Shown here: positions 1-4,926 of the stretch, one piece after another
How positions within the stretch are numbered: position 1 is the stretch's first letter
Layout of the letters: every line of letters starts with the position of its first letter
Assembly (NCBI GenBank): GCA_022545805.1
Contig: JAKEIJ010000189.1
Location: 1 to 6,387, forward strand
Reading direction: 5' to 3'
Source of the DNA: Nitrosotalea sp.
GTDB taxonomy: Archaea; Thermoproteota; Nitrososphaeria; Nitrososphaerales; Nitrosopumilaceae
DNA: 6,387 nucleotides
Made by a program: the position numbers and the translations under genes
The notes under the pieces: model-generated
Databases searched by the model: none
What the model was told of the DNA's origin: nothing
What the model saw: the letters and a program-made list of their open reading frames with translations, nothing else

Positions 1-63
1 CAATCTTATCTTTACATCTTTGGAGTAGGTATACTAATCGTAGTATTCCTGTTGTTAATTTAG
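1..63 (+). CDS. C-terminal end of a complex I membrane subunit (probably NuoL or NuoM), partial
   Basis: An open frame enters from the left edge and ends at TAG 61-63 after 20 sense codons. The peptide QSYLYIFGVGILIVVFLLLI is almost entirely hydrophobic and would be a final membrane helix. The next gene, nuoN, starts only 9 bases further on, so the two are almost certainly co-transcribed. Archaeal nuo operons commonly place the antiporter-like subunits NuoL and NuoM just before NuoN, which is why one of these is suggested. The visible tail is too short to separate L from M or to exclude another subunit, so the identity rests on context. Confidence 0.6.
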   Translation, partial: QSYLYIFGVGILIVVFLLLI

Positions 64-68
64 GAGAT
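63..68 (+). promoter_or_regulatory. Shine-Dalgarno-like site of nuoN
   Basis: GGAGAT lies 4 bases before the nuoN ATG at 73 and overlaps the stop codon of the upstream gene. It supports this start codon and translation from a polycistronic mRNA. Most other protein genes in the window lack such a site and look leaderless. Confidence 0.6.
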
Positions 69-72
69 AGAA

Positions 73-1560
73 ATGATAGACTTTACATCAACACCAATCA
101 TGTTAACTCTGATACTTGGAGCAGTAGGAGTATTAATTCCAGTACTTAATGTAGCAAGAAAAGAAAAAGGCTCATCTATCTATGGGGCCATAACCCTTGG
201 TGCATTACTTGCAGCAATTGGATTTGTCATATACCAAATAATTACAAATCATGTAACCCAGTCTGCAATATTTTCATCAAATGTTCTAGTTGACGACAAG
301 TTTGGATCATTCTTTGCAATAGCGATGCTGATTGTTGGAATAATGACAACAGTTGGCTCGTTTAACTATATGCGCAAAAGAGCAAATCCTGCTGTATACT
401 ATTCGTTAATTTTACTTTCATCAATCGGAATGATATTGATTGCATACTCGACAGATCTAGTGATGTTGTTTATTGCATGGGAACTCATGAGTATTCCAAC
501 ATATGTTCTGGCTGGATATCTCAAAAAGGATCCATCTTCAAATGAAGCTGCAATCAAGTACTTTTTGTTTGGAGCCTTATCATCTGGAATCATAATTTAT
601 GGTATCTCAATTGCATATGGCCTGACCGGTTCTACAAACATAGAGCAGGTGATTGTTGGGTTCTCAAAACTTGGACCAGACATGATACCACTTGCAATAT
701 TGGCAGTAGGTATGTTCATAGCTGGCTTTGGATTCAAGATAGGTCTAGTTCCATTCCACATGTGGCTACCTGATGCATACGAAGGAGCTCCTCCTACAAT
801 AGCAGCACTTCTTGCAGCAGGTACCAAGAAAGCCGGTTTTGCTGCAGTACTTCGAGTCATAATAATGGGTGCAATAGCGCTCAACCTTCACTGGGCATTT
901 GCACTAGCGGTTATTGCTATAGTTACCATGACTGTAGGAAACTTGGCTGCAATCAAACAAAGAAACCTCACAAGAATGCTTGCCTATTCAAGTATTGGCC
1001 AAGCTGGATACATCTTGATTGGTCTTAGTGTAGCTCCAATCTCTCCAATTGGAATCCAGGCTTCATTATTCCACATTCTCAATCATTCTGTGATGAAGGC
1101 AGCCGCTTTCATTGCTGTTGCAGGAATAGTCACAACTCTAGGTGTCACCCATATTGAAAAGATAAAGGGACTTGGCAAAAGAATGCCTATCACCGCACTT
1201 GGCCTTACAATTTCTTTACTTGCTCTAGCTGGCGTACCACCGCTTAATGGATTTTGGAGTAAACTGATGCTATTTGGTTCTGCAATTGACGCAGGTCACA
1301 CCTTGTCATGGGCTCCATATCTTGCAGTAGCGGGAGTTCTTAACAGCGCACTCTCACTTGCTTACTATGGTTGGATAATAAGAAAAATGTACTTTGAAGA
1401 AGGAGAATCAAATAAGGGACTAAAGGAACCCAAGTCAGTAATTGCTGTCATGATATTTTCAATAATCTTCATAGTTGGAATAGGTGTCTATCCAGATCCA
1501 GTTATAGCATTTGCAAAATCTGCAGTTCCAATTATGAGCGGACTACCAGCTATACACTAA
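73..1560 (+). CDS. nuoN: NADH-quinone oxidoreductase (complex I) subunit N, NuoN
   Basis: This is a complete 495-residue antiporter-like subunit of respiratory complex I, one of the membrane-arm proton pumps. The protein is highly hydrophobic, with about 14 predicted helices. Proton-channel residues known from the family can be seen: Glu137 in AWELMSIP, Lys222 in the FKIGLVPFH block, Lys252/253 in TKKAGFAA, and Lys397 in NGFWSK. These correspond by position to E. coli NuoN Glu133, Lys217, Lys247 and Lys395 (recalled, not aligned here). The block NLTRMLAYSSIGQAGY (298-313) and HILNHSVMKAA (334-344) are also typical of the family. Length is normal and no frame break is seen. The gene closes a nuo operon. 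Known ammonia-oxidising archaea have complex I without the NADH-oxidising NuoEFG module, so the electron donor may not be NADH; that cannot be judged here. Confidence 0.95.
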   Translation: MIDFTSTPIMLTLILGAVGVLIPVLNVARKEKGSSIYGAITLGALLAAIGFVIYQIITNHVTQSAIFSSNVLVDDKFGSFFAIAMLIVGIMTTVGSFNYMRKRANPAVYYSLILLSSIGMILIAYSTDLVMLFIAWELMSIPTYVLAGYLKKDPSSNEAAIKYFLFGALSSGIIIYGISIAYGLTGSTNIEQVIVGFSKLGPDMIPLAILAVGMFIAGFGFKIGLVPFHMWLPDAYEGAPPTIAALLAAGTKKAGFAAVLRVIIMGAIALNLHWAFALAVIAIVTMTVGNLAAIKQRNLTRMLAYSSIGQAGYILIGLSVAPISPIGIQASLFHILNHSVMKAAAFIAVAGIVTTLGVTHIEKIKGLGKRMPITALGLTISLLALAGVPPLNGFWSKLMLFGSAIDAGHTLSWAPYLAVAGVLNSALSLAYYGWIIRKMYFEEGESNKGLKEPKSVIAVMIFSIIFIVGIGVYPDPVIAFAKSAVPIMSGLPAIH

Positions 1561-2401
1561 GCATAGTCAAGTCTAGAAGACTTTCTAATCTTGTTCTTGC
1601 ATGACCATCATTAATTTTTCTTAAAGCAGTCTTTGCTTTCTTGGAATAATTATTTAGCATTGCATCCATGCGGTCAAATACAATACGAGGATCAGAACTT
1701 TTCTTAATCAAAGTATTGAATAACTTATCTTCATTATTCCAATCTTGTAGATCGTCTCTAATTTGATATGCAATTCCCATGTTTTTGCCGTATTCTGCAA
1801 GTGCCAAAATTTGTTCCTCAGTACCGCCTCCTAATATGGCCCCAATTTTTGCAGCAGCCTCAAATGCTGTAGCGGTTTTGTACTCCATCACCTTGACATA
1901 ATCATCAAAGGTGACATCTTCGCTTGTCTCAAGTCTTGTCTCGATCATCTCTCCCTCACTCATCATCATTGCAGTGATTGCAAGTTCTCTTCCTATTCTT
2001 GCGTTATCAAGGCGGGATGAAATGTTCAAAATCAGACCCAGTACAAAATCTCCTGTTATGATACTTGTGTTATATCCATATTTTATGTGGAAAGGATCCT
2101 TTCTTCTTCTTAGAATTTCATTATCTATGATATCATCATGAATCACGGACTCTGTATGTAAGAGCTCTACTGCACATGATGCTGAATATGCATTTTCATC
2201 GCATTTTCCAACACTTTCTGCAGACAAGATGAGTATCAGTGGCCTTATTCGCTTTCCACCCTCTAACGAATACTGTAATGGTTCAAAAAATTCTGATGCA
2301 GAGTATAGATCTAACTCTTGTTTGATTGCATCATTGACCTTGGCTATGTAACTTTCAAAGTCTTTTATGAGTGGATTTATCTCAAAATTCTTTCTATCCA
2401 A
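1550..2401 (-). CDS. Polyprenyl diphosphate synthase (GGPP synthase-like trans-prenyltransferase)
   Basis: The 283-residue protein condenses isopentenyl diphosphate onto an allylic primer to build isoprenoid chains for archaeal lipids or quinone tails. It carries the expected motifs in order: GGKRIRP at 48-54, the first Asp-rich motif DDIID at 89-93 after H88, KTA at 175-177, and the second Asp-rich motif DDLQD at 216-220. The start is TTG at 2399-2401. An in-frame TAG lies four codons upstream and no ATG or GTG occurs early in the frame, so TTG is the only reasonable start. The 3' end overlaps nuoN by 11 bases, tail to tail. Residues 4 and 5 before the first Asp-rich motif are Ser85 and Glu84, not the aromatic residue common in archaeal GGPP synthases. 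Product length (C20 or a longer quinone chain) is therefore open. Confidence 0.92.
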   Translation of the reverse strand: MDRKNFEINPLIKDFESYIAKVNDAIKQELDLYSASEFFEPLQYSLEGGKRIRPLILILSAESVGKCDENAYSASCAVELLHTESVIHDDIIDNEILRRRKDPFHIKYGYNTSIITGDFVLGLILNISSRLDNARIGRELAITAMMMSEGEMIETRLETSEDVTFDDYVKVMEYKTATAFEAAAKIGAILGGGTEEQILALAEYGKNMGIAYQIRDDLQDWNNEDKLFNTLIKKSSDPRIVFDRMDAMLNNYSKKAKTALRKINDGHARTRLESLLDLTMLSV

Positions 2402-2433
2402 GAATTTGCACTAGCAGTCGTAATCGCAGTTAG

Positions 2434-2441
2434 AATATTAA
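2434..2441 (-). promoter_or_regulatory. Possible TATA box for the polyprenyl synthase gene
   Basis: On the minus strand this reads TTAATATT, centred about 36 bases before the TTG start. With normal archaeal spacing, transcription would begin near 2411 with a leader of about 10 bases. No Shine-Dalgarno sequence precedes the TTG. The gene could instead be read through from tRNA-Glu, whose 3' end is 53 bases upstream. Confidence 0.35.
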
Positions 2442-2454
2442 TGCTTTTGAAAGG

Positions 2455-2548
2455 TGGTGCTCCAGCCGGGATTTTCATCATGAAGAATTTGAACCCGGGT
2501 CGTAGGATTGAAAGTCCCACATGCTTGACCGGTCTACACCACTGGAGC
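2455..2548 (-). tRNA. tRNA-Glu(UUC) with a T-loop intron and encoded CCA
   Basis: Read on the minus strand, all four arms fold. The acceptor GCTCCAG pairs perfectly with CTGGAGC. The D-stem is GTGT/GCAT. The anticodon stem TGGGA/TCCTA encloses the loop CTTTCAA, with anticodon TTC at 2512-2510. The T-stem CCGGG/CCCGG is perfect. The discriminator is A (2458) and CCA is encoded at 2457-2455. The general sequence matches archaeal tRNA-Glu. The T-loop is too long by 16 bases. Removing 2472-2487 restores the standard TTCAAAT loop, giving a mature tRNA of 75 bases plus CCA. The tRNA reads glutamate GAA and, through wobble, GAG codons. It lies between the divergent promoters of the CADD-like gene and the polyprenyl synthase gene. 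Confidence 0.92.
2472..2487 (-). other. 16-base tRNA intron at position 59/60 with a bulge-helix-bulge motif
   Basis: The precursor folds into the structure cut by archaeal tRNA-splicing endonuclease. The T-stem CCGGG/CCCGG is the outer helix. TTCA (2493-2490) pairs with TGAA (2477-2474) as the 4-bp central helix. Three-base bulges AAT lie at 2489-2487 and 2473-2471, one on each strand, and a short TC/GA inner helix is closed by a five-base loop. Cutting after the second base of each bulge joins A59 to T60 and restores TTCAAAT. Because AAAT is repeated at both junctions, several cut positions give the same mature tRNA; the bulge geometry selects this one. Introns in the T-loop are known in Thaumarchaeota and some Crenarchaeota. 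Confidence 0.88.
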
Positions 2549-2572
2549 CCAAATTGCATCCTATTTTATATC

Positions 2573-2580
2573 CATAAAAT
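2573..2580 (-). promoter_or_regulatory. Probable TATA box of tRNA-Glu
   Basis: On the minus strand this reads ATTTTATG, centred about 28 bases before the first tRNA base, implying a leader of 2-3 bases. A second AT-rich element (ATATAAAAT, 2563-2571) is closer, about 19 bases away, and would put the start inside the tRNA, so the farther one is preferred. Confidence 0.5.
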
Positions 2581-2602
2581 CCTTTTGAAGGCATTCCAAA
2601 GA

Positions 2603-2613
2603 TTTTTTTATTA
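2603..2613 (+). promoter_or_regulatory. TATA-like element of the CADD-like gene
   Basis: TTTTTTTATTA is centred 25 bases before the ATG at 2633, the spacing expected for a leaderless transcript that begins at the start codon. No Shine-Dalgarno sequence is present, and this spacing favours ATG 2633 over the in-frame TTG at 2621. Confidence 0.5.
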
Positions 2614-2632
2614 CTGAAATTTGATAACTGCC

Positions 2633-3271
2633 ATGAGCTCTCTTATTGCAAGAATTGATAAAATAATTGAAGATCAGAGTTTGCTAAAGCACAAATTCTA
2701 TGTAATGTGGAGTGAAGGTAAATTATCAATGGACTCACTTAGCGGTTATTCAAAAGAATACTTTCAACTGGTAAAATCAGTTCCTTCGTTTGTAGGAGAC
2801 GTGATGGAAAAAAGCCCATCTGAGATCAAGAACAAAATTGCCTCAAATAGAGATGAAGAATCTGAACACATTGAACCATGGATGAAGTTTGCATCTGTAC
2901 TAGGCGTATCACAAGATGAACTAAGAAACTATGAAGGTCTAGAGGCTACAAAACAAGCCATCTCAAATCTTTCATGTCTTATGAATTCATTTGAAGGTGG
3001 AGCTGCTGCAATGTATGCCTTGGAACAAGAAATACCGAAAATTAGCTTGTCAAAGATAGATGGATTACGAAAATTCTATGGTCTTTCAGACGATGATGCA
3101 ATAGAATATTTCAGACTGCATGCAGAAGCTGACATAAGACACGCTGCTCTCTGGAGAAAAATATTGGAAAAAACTCCTACATCAAAAGAAGATGAATTAG
3201 TAGAAATAGCTAGCAAATCAATAGCTGCTCAAAATCTCTTACTTGACAGCTGTTACAATGCTTACTGTTAA
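2633..3271 (+). CDS. Heme-oxygenase-fold metalloprotein of the TenA/PqqC/CADD group
   Basis: The 212-residue protein is mostly helical. Its end motif HAEADIRH gives His163, Asp167 and His170 (H-x3-D-x2-H), the strongest mark of the heme-oxygenase-like di-metal oxidase (HDO) group. Further likely ligands are Glu75 or Glu76 with His79 in DEESEH, and Glu131 in ALEQEIP. From memory, Chlamydia CADD uses Glu81, His88, Glu142, His174, Asp178 and His181; the spacing Glu131-His163 equals Glu142-His174. Tyr23, Tyr39 and Lys141 fall where CADD has Tyr27, Tyr43 and Lys152, residues tied to p-aminobenzoate synthesis from the protein itself. Plain TenA (thiaminase) or PqqC roles fit less well, and the genes around it (tRNAs, tbp) give no pathway hint. 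The start is ATG 2633; a TTG four codons earlier has no support. Fold is confident, function is hypothesis. Confidence 0.85.
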   Translation: MSSLIARIDKIIEDQSLLKHKFYVMWSEGKLSMDSLSGYSKEYFQLVKSVPSFVGDVMEKSPSEIKNKIASNRDEESEHIEPWMKFASVLGVSQDELRNYEGLEATKQAISNLSCLMNSFEGGAAAMYALEQEIPKISLSKIDGLRKFYGLSDDDAIEYFRLHAEADIRHAALWRKILEKTPTSKEDELVEIASKSIAAQNLLLDSCYNAYC

Positions 3272-3280
3272 CCTCTATAC

Positions 3281-3290
3281 TATTTTATAG
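3281..3290 (+). promoter_or_regulatory. TATA box of the CAU-anticodon tRNA
   Basis: TATTTTATAG is centred about 29 bases before the first base of the tRNA, so transcription would start within about 3 bases of the mature 5' end. It begins only 10 bases after the stop codon of the preceding gene, so the tRNA has its own promoter. Confidence 0.6.
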
Positions 3291-3314
3291 CGCATGTCAA
3301 TTTGCTCTTTCGTA

Positions 3315-3388
3315 GGGCCCATAACTCAGCTTGGTAGAGTAACCGGCTCATAACCGGTGAGCCAAGGGATCGAAGCCCTTTGGGCCCA
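3315..3388 (+). tRNA. tRNA with CAU anticodon (elongator Met or Ile2)
   Basis: A complete 74-base cloverleaf: acceptor GGGCCCA/TGGGCCC, D-stem ACTC/GAGT, anticodon stem ACCGG/CCGGT enclosing loop CTCATAA with anticodon CAT at 3349-3351, variable GAGCC, T-stem AAGGG/CCCTT, discriminator A. There is no intron, and CCA is not encoded (CTT follows). The first pair is G1-C72, not the A1-U72 of archaeal initiators, so this is not initiator tRNA-Met. It could be elongator tRNA-Met, or tRNA-Ile whose C34 is modified by TiaS to read AUA; the sequence alone does not decide. The T-loop is ATCGAAG, with A at position 54 and G at 60 in place of the usual T and T. Confidence 0.93.
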
Positions 3389-3504
3389 CTTAATTTGTTC
3401 CTTCCACTCTGTATGTTACATTTGACTTGTAGGCAAATGTTTTGTTCTGTGATTTTTATCAGAAGGGTAAGATGTAGCCTAGAATTTTTCTTTGCTGTGC
3501 ACTA

Positions 3505-3513
3505 ATTTTAAAA
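3505..3513 (+). promoter_or_regulatory. TATA box of the C/D box small RNA
   Basis: ATTTTAAAA is centred 28 bases before the terminal stem of the small RNA at 3537. That is close to the spacing at the neighbouring tRNA and supports independent transcription of the RNA. Confidence 0.5.
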
Positions 3514-3536
3514 TAAGCAGTAAATTATCTTCATTT

Positions 3537-3600
3537 GGCCGCAATGAAGAATCAGAGTTATAACTGACACGATGATGTAAAGGCATTTGTCTGAGCTGCC
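3537..3600 (+). ncRNA. C/D box small RNA (2'-O-methylation guide), predicted
   Basis: The 64 bases show the full archaeal C/D box layout. Box C is ATGAAGA (3544-3550) and box D' is CTGA (3564-3567). After a 4-base gap come box C' ATGATGT (3572-3578) and box D CTGA (3591-3594). Each of C and C' differs by one base from RTGATGA. Guide spacers are 13 bases (3551-3563) and 12 bases (3579-3590), the usual length. GGCCGC (3537-3542) pairs with GCTGCC (3595-3600) in five of six positions, closing a terminal stem exactly outside C and D. Such RNAs bind L7Ae, Nop5 and fibrillarin and direct methylation of the base paired to the fifth guide base before D or D'. This predicts A in ACAAA (D guide) and the second A of TTATA (D' guide) of their targets. 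The targets, probably rRNA or tRNA, were not identified. Confidence 0.72.
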
Positions 3601-3661
3601 TCTTTCTTGAAATGATATACTGCACTTGATGCAACAAATGTTTGAACAATATGTTATAGAG

Positions 3662-3670
3662 TATATATAA
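3662..3670 (+). promoter_or_regulatory. TATA box of the TATA-binding protein gene
   Basis: TATATATAA is centred 26 bases before the ATG at 3692, so the mRNA probably starts at the start codon itself. It is the strongest TATA element in the window. A second match, TATTTAAA at 3677-3684, lies too close to the ATG to drive this start. Confidence 0.7.
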
Positions 3671-3691
3671 AGCGCGTATTTAAACACCGAA

Positions 3692-4255
3692 ATGCCTCAA
3701 ACAAAACCTATTGTAAGTATAGAAAATGTTGTGGCCTCAGCTTCAGTTGATCAACGAATTGATCTTAATGTTATTACACAAACATTTCCTGATGTCGAAT
3801 ATCATCCTGATCAATTTCCAGGTTTAGTTTTTAGAATCAAGTCGCCAAAAACTGCAACATTAATTTTCAGTTCAGGGAAGATGGTTTGTACTGGAGCAAA
3901 ATCTGAAGAACAATCAATCAAAGCAGTTCGTAGTGTTGTTCAGACATTGCGAAAAGGTGGAATCAAGATAAAAAATGATGCAGTAATTACAATCCAGAAT
4001 ATGGTCGCCTCTGCTAACCTTGGTGGAAAGATACACCTGGAACAAGCAGCACGAAGTCTTCCACGAAGCATGTATGAGCCTGAACAATTTCCGGGTTTGA
4101 TACACAGAATGCTTGACCCTAAAACTGTCATACTGTTATTTGCATCTGGAAAACTTGTCTGTACTGGAGCAAAAAAAGAATCGGATGTTTACAGGTCTGT
4201 ACATAATCTGCATACTCTATTAGAAGAAAAAAAATTAATGATCTATGAAAGTTAA
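3692..4255 (+). CDS. tbp: TATA-box-binding protein (TBP)
   Basis: The 187-residue protein is the general archaeal transcription factor that binds and bends TATA boxes and recruits TFB and RNA polymerase. It consists of two direct repeats, about residues 9-95 and 100-185, with paired blocks VASASVDQRIDL / VASANLGGKIHL and QFPGLVFRIKSPKT / QFPGLIHRMLDPKT, each followed by a SGKxVCTGAK block. The four DNA-intercalating phenylalanines are present as pairs 17 residues apart: Phe42/Phe59 and Phe133/Phe150. Asn12 and Asn103 sit at the expected central DNA contacts. Length is normal. The C-terminus is short, without the long acidic tail of many archaeal TBPs. The start fits a leaderless transcript; there is no Shine-Dalgarno sequence. 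It is convergent with pyrE, with a 10-base gap. Confidence 0.97.
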   Translation: MPQTKPIVSIENVVASASVDQRIDLNVITQTFPDVEYHPDQFPGLVFRIKSPKTATLIFSSGKMVCTGAKSEEQSIKAVRSVVQTLRKGGIKIKNDAVITIQNMVASANLGGKIHLEQAARSLPRSMYEPEQFPGLIHRMLDPKTVILLFASGKLVCTGAKKESDVYRSVHNLHTLLEEKKLMIYES

Positions 4256-4265
4256 CCTGTAAAAT

Positions 4266-4877
4266 CTATTTGGATAAACTCATTTGCTTTTTGATTCTGT
4301 CTAGAGTCTGGTCATCTAGAATATTTTCAGTGTTTAAAATATTGGAAATGGCAAGTATGTCTGTAATTTCATACAACTTTACTTTTTCAGCCTCTAGGTT
4401 TTCACGTGCTCCTTCAAGTCTATTGATTATGACAAATGCCGAATCTACCACCACTTTGGCCTCTCTTAGGGCCTTGATCGCATTGAGTAGTGAGTGACCA
4501 GTTGTTCCAACATCATCTACCAAGACTACTCTTGAACCGGGTGGTATTTTTCCCTCAATGAGACTGCCAGTACCATAATCTTTTGGTTTTTGTCTGATGT
4601 AGATTAGAGGCTTTACAGTTTCCATGGCCAAAGCAGAGGCTATTACAAGTCCTGATGTTGGAACTGATGCAATATAGTCAAAACTGTCAAGCCCTATTGT
4701 ATCTGATATCAAGTTTTGAATAGATTTTATCATCTTTCTAAATTGATGTGGAAAACTTGGTACTAGTCGAAGATCGATATAGTAAGCACTGTCTTTTCCA
4801 CTTGAAAGCTTGAAATTTCCAAACTTGATTGCGCCACTTTCTTGCAAAAATATTGCAAATTCTTTGACAAAACCCAC
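4266..4877 (-). CDS. pyrE: Orotate phosphoribosyltransferase (PyrE)
   Basis: The 203-residue cytosolic enzyme transfers the phosphoribosyl group of PRPP to orotate, giving OMP in pyrimidine synthesis. The family block KLSSGKDSAYYIDLR lies at 23-37. The catalytic loop region RQKPKDYGTG (95-104) carries Lys97 and Lys99. The PRPP-binding motif VVLVDDVGTTGHS spans 117-129, with the acidic pair Asp121-Asp122. Length matches the family. The start is GTG at 4875-4877. No ATG precedes it before an in-frame TAA at 4907-4905, and a TATA element centred 26 bases upstream fits a leaderless GTG start. The gene stands alone with no other pyr gene in view. It converges with tbp and diverges from the LarA-like gene. 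Confidence 0.95.
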   Translation of the reverse strand: MGFVKEFAIFLQESGAIKFGNFKLSSGKDSAYYIDLRLVPSFPHQFRKMIKSIQNLISDTIGLDSFDYIASVPTSGLVIASALAMETVKPLIYIRQKPKDYGTGSLIEGKIPPGSRVVLVDDVGTTGHSLLNAIKALREAKVVVDSAFVIINRLEGARENLEAEKVKLYEITDILAISNILNTENILDDQTLDRIKKQMSLSK

Positions 4878-4897
4878 AGCAAAATTTACCGAACTAG

Positions 4898-4908
4898 ATT
4901 TATTTTAA
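4898..4908. promoter_or_regulatory. Shared divergent TATA element between pyrE and the LarA-like gene
   Basis: The 49 bases between the two divergent start codons hold one clear AT-rich element, ATTTATTTTAA, centred near 4903. It is 26 bases from the pyrE GTG on the minus strand and 24 bases from the LarA-like ATG on the plus strand. Both spacings suit leaderless transcripts. Neither gene has a Shine-Dalgarno sequence. It could be one box used in both directions or two overlapping boxes. Confidence 0.55.
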
Positions 4909-4926
4909 CTGTCCCTTCGGTATGGT

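Noticed and set aside
1569..1583. Six-pair hairpin AAGTCT/AGACTT just after the nuoN stop, followed by T-rich sequence
   Set aside because: It lies inside the coding end of the polyprenyl synthase and archaeal termination does not need hairpins. A role as the nuoN 3' end is possible but unsupported.
2318..2617. Open frames on both strands (2318-2617 plus, 2377-2559 minus) covering the gap upstream of the polyprenyl synthase
   Set aside because: They run through a well-folded tRNA-Glu gene and its promoter, and their products match nothing recognisable. They are chance frames.
2621..2632. TTG at 2621 as an earlier start of the CADD-like gene
   Set aside because: It adds only four residues and has no ribosome site. 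The TATA-like element at 2603-2613 is correctly spaced for ATG 2633 instead.
3445..3464. Inverted repeat TTCTG/CAGAA with a 10-base loop downstream of the CAU tRNA
   Set aside because: Five AT-rich pairs with a long loop; not convincing as a terminator or structured RNA.
3551..3563. A seven-base match (ATAACTC) between the predicted D' target and bases 7-13 of the nearby CAU tRNA
   Set aside because: Seven bases is short for a C/D guide duplex and could occur by chance. The target base would be A9, which is not a usual 2'-O-methylation site.
3434..3644. Two copies of CAAATGTTT (near 3434 and 3635) flanking the small RNA
   Set aside because: Nine AT-rich bases, 201 bases apart, without further similarity; likely chance and not a regulatory repeat.
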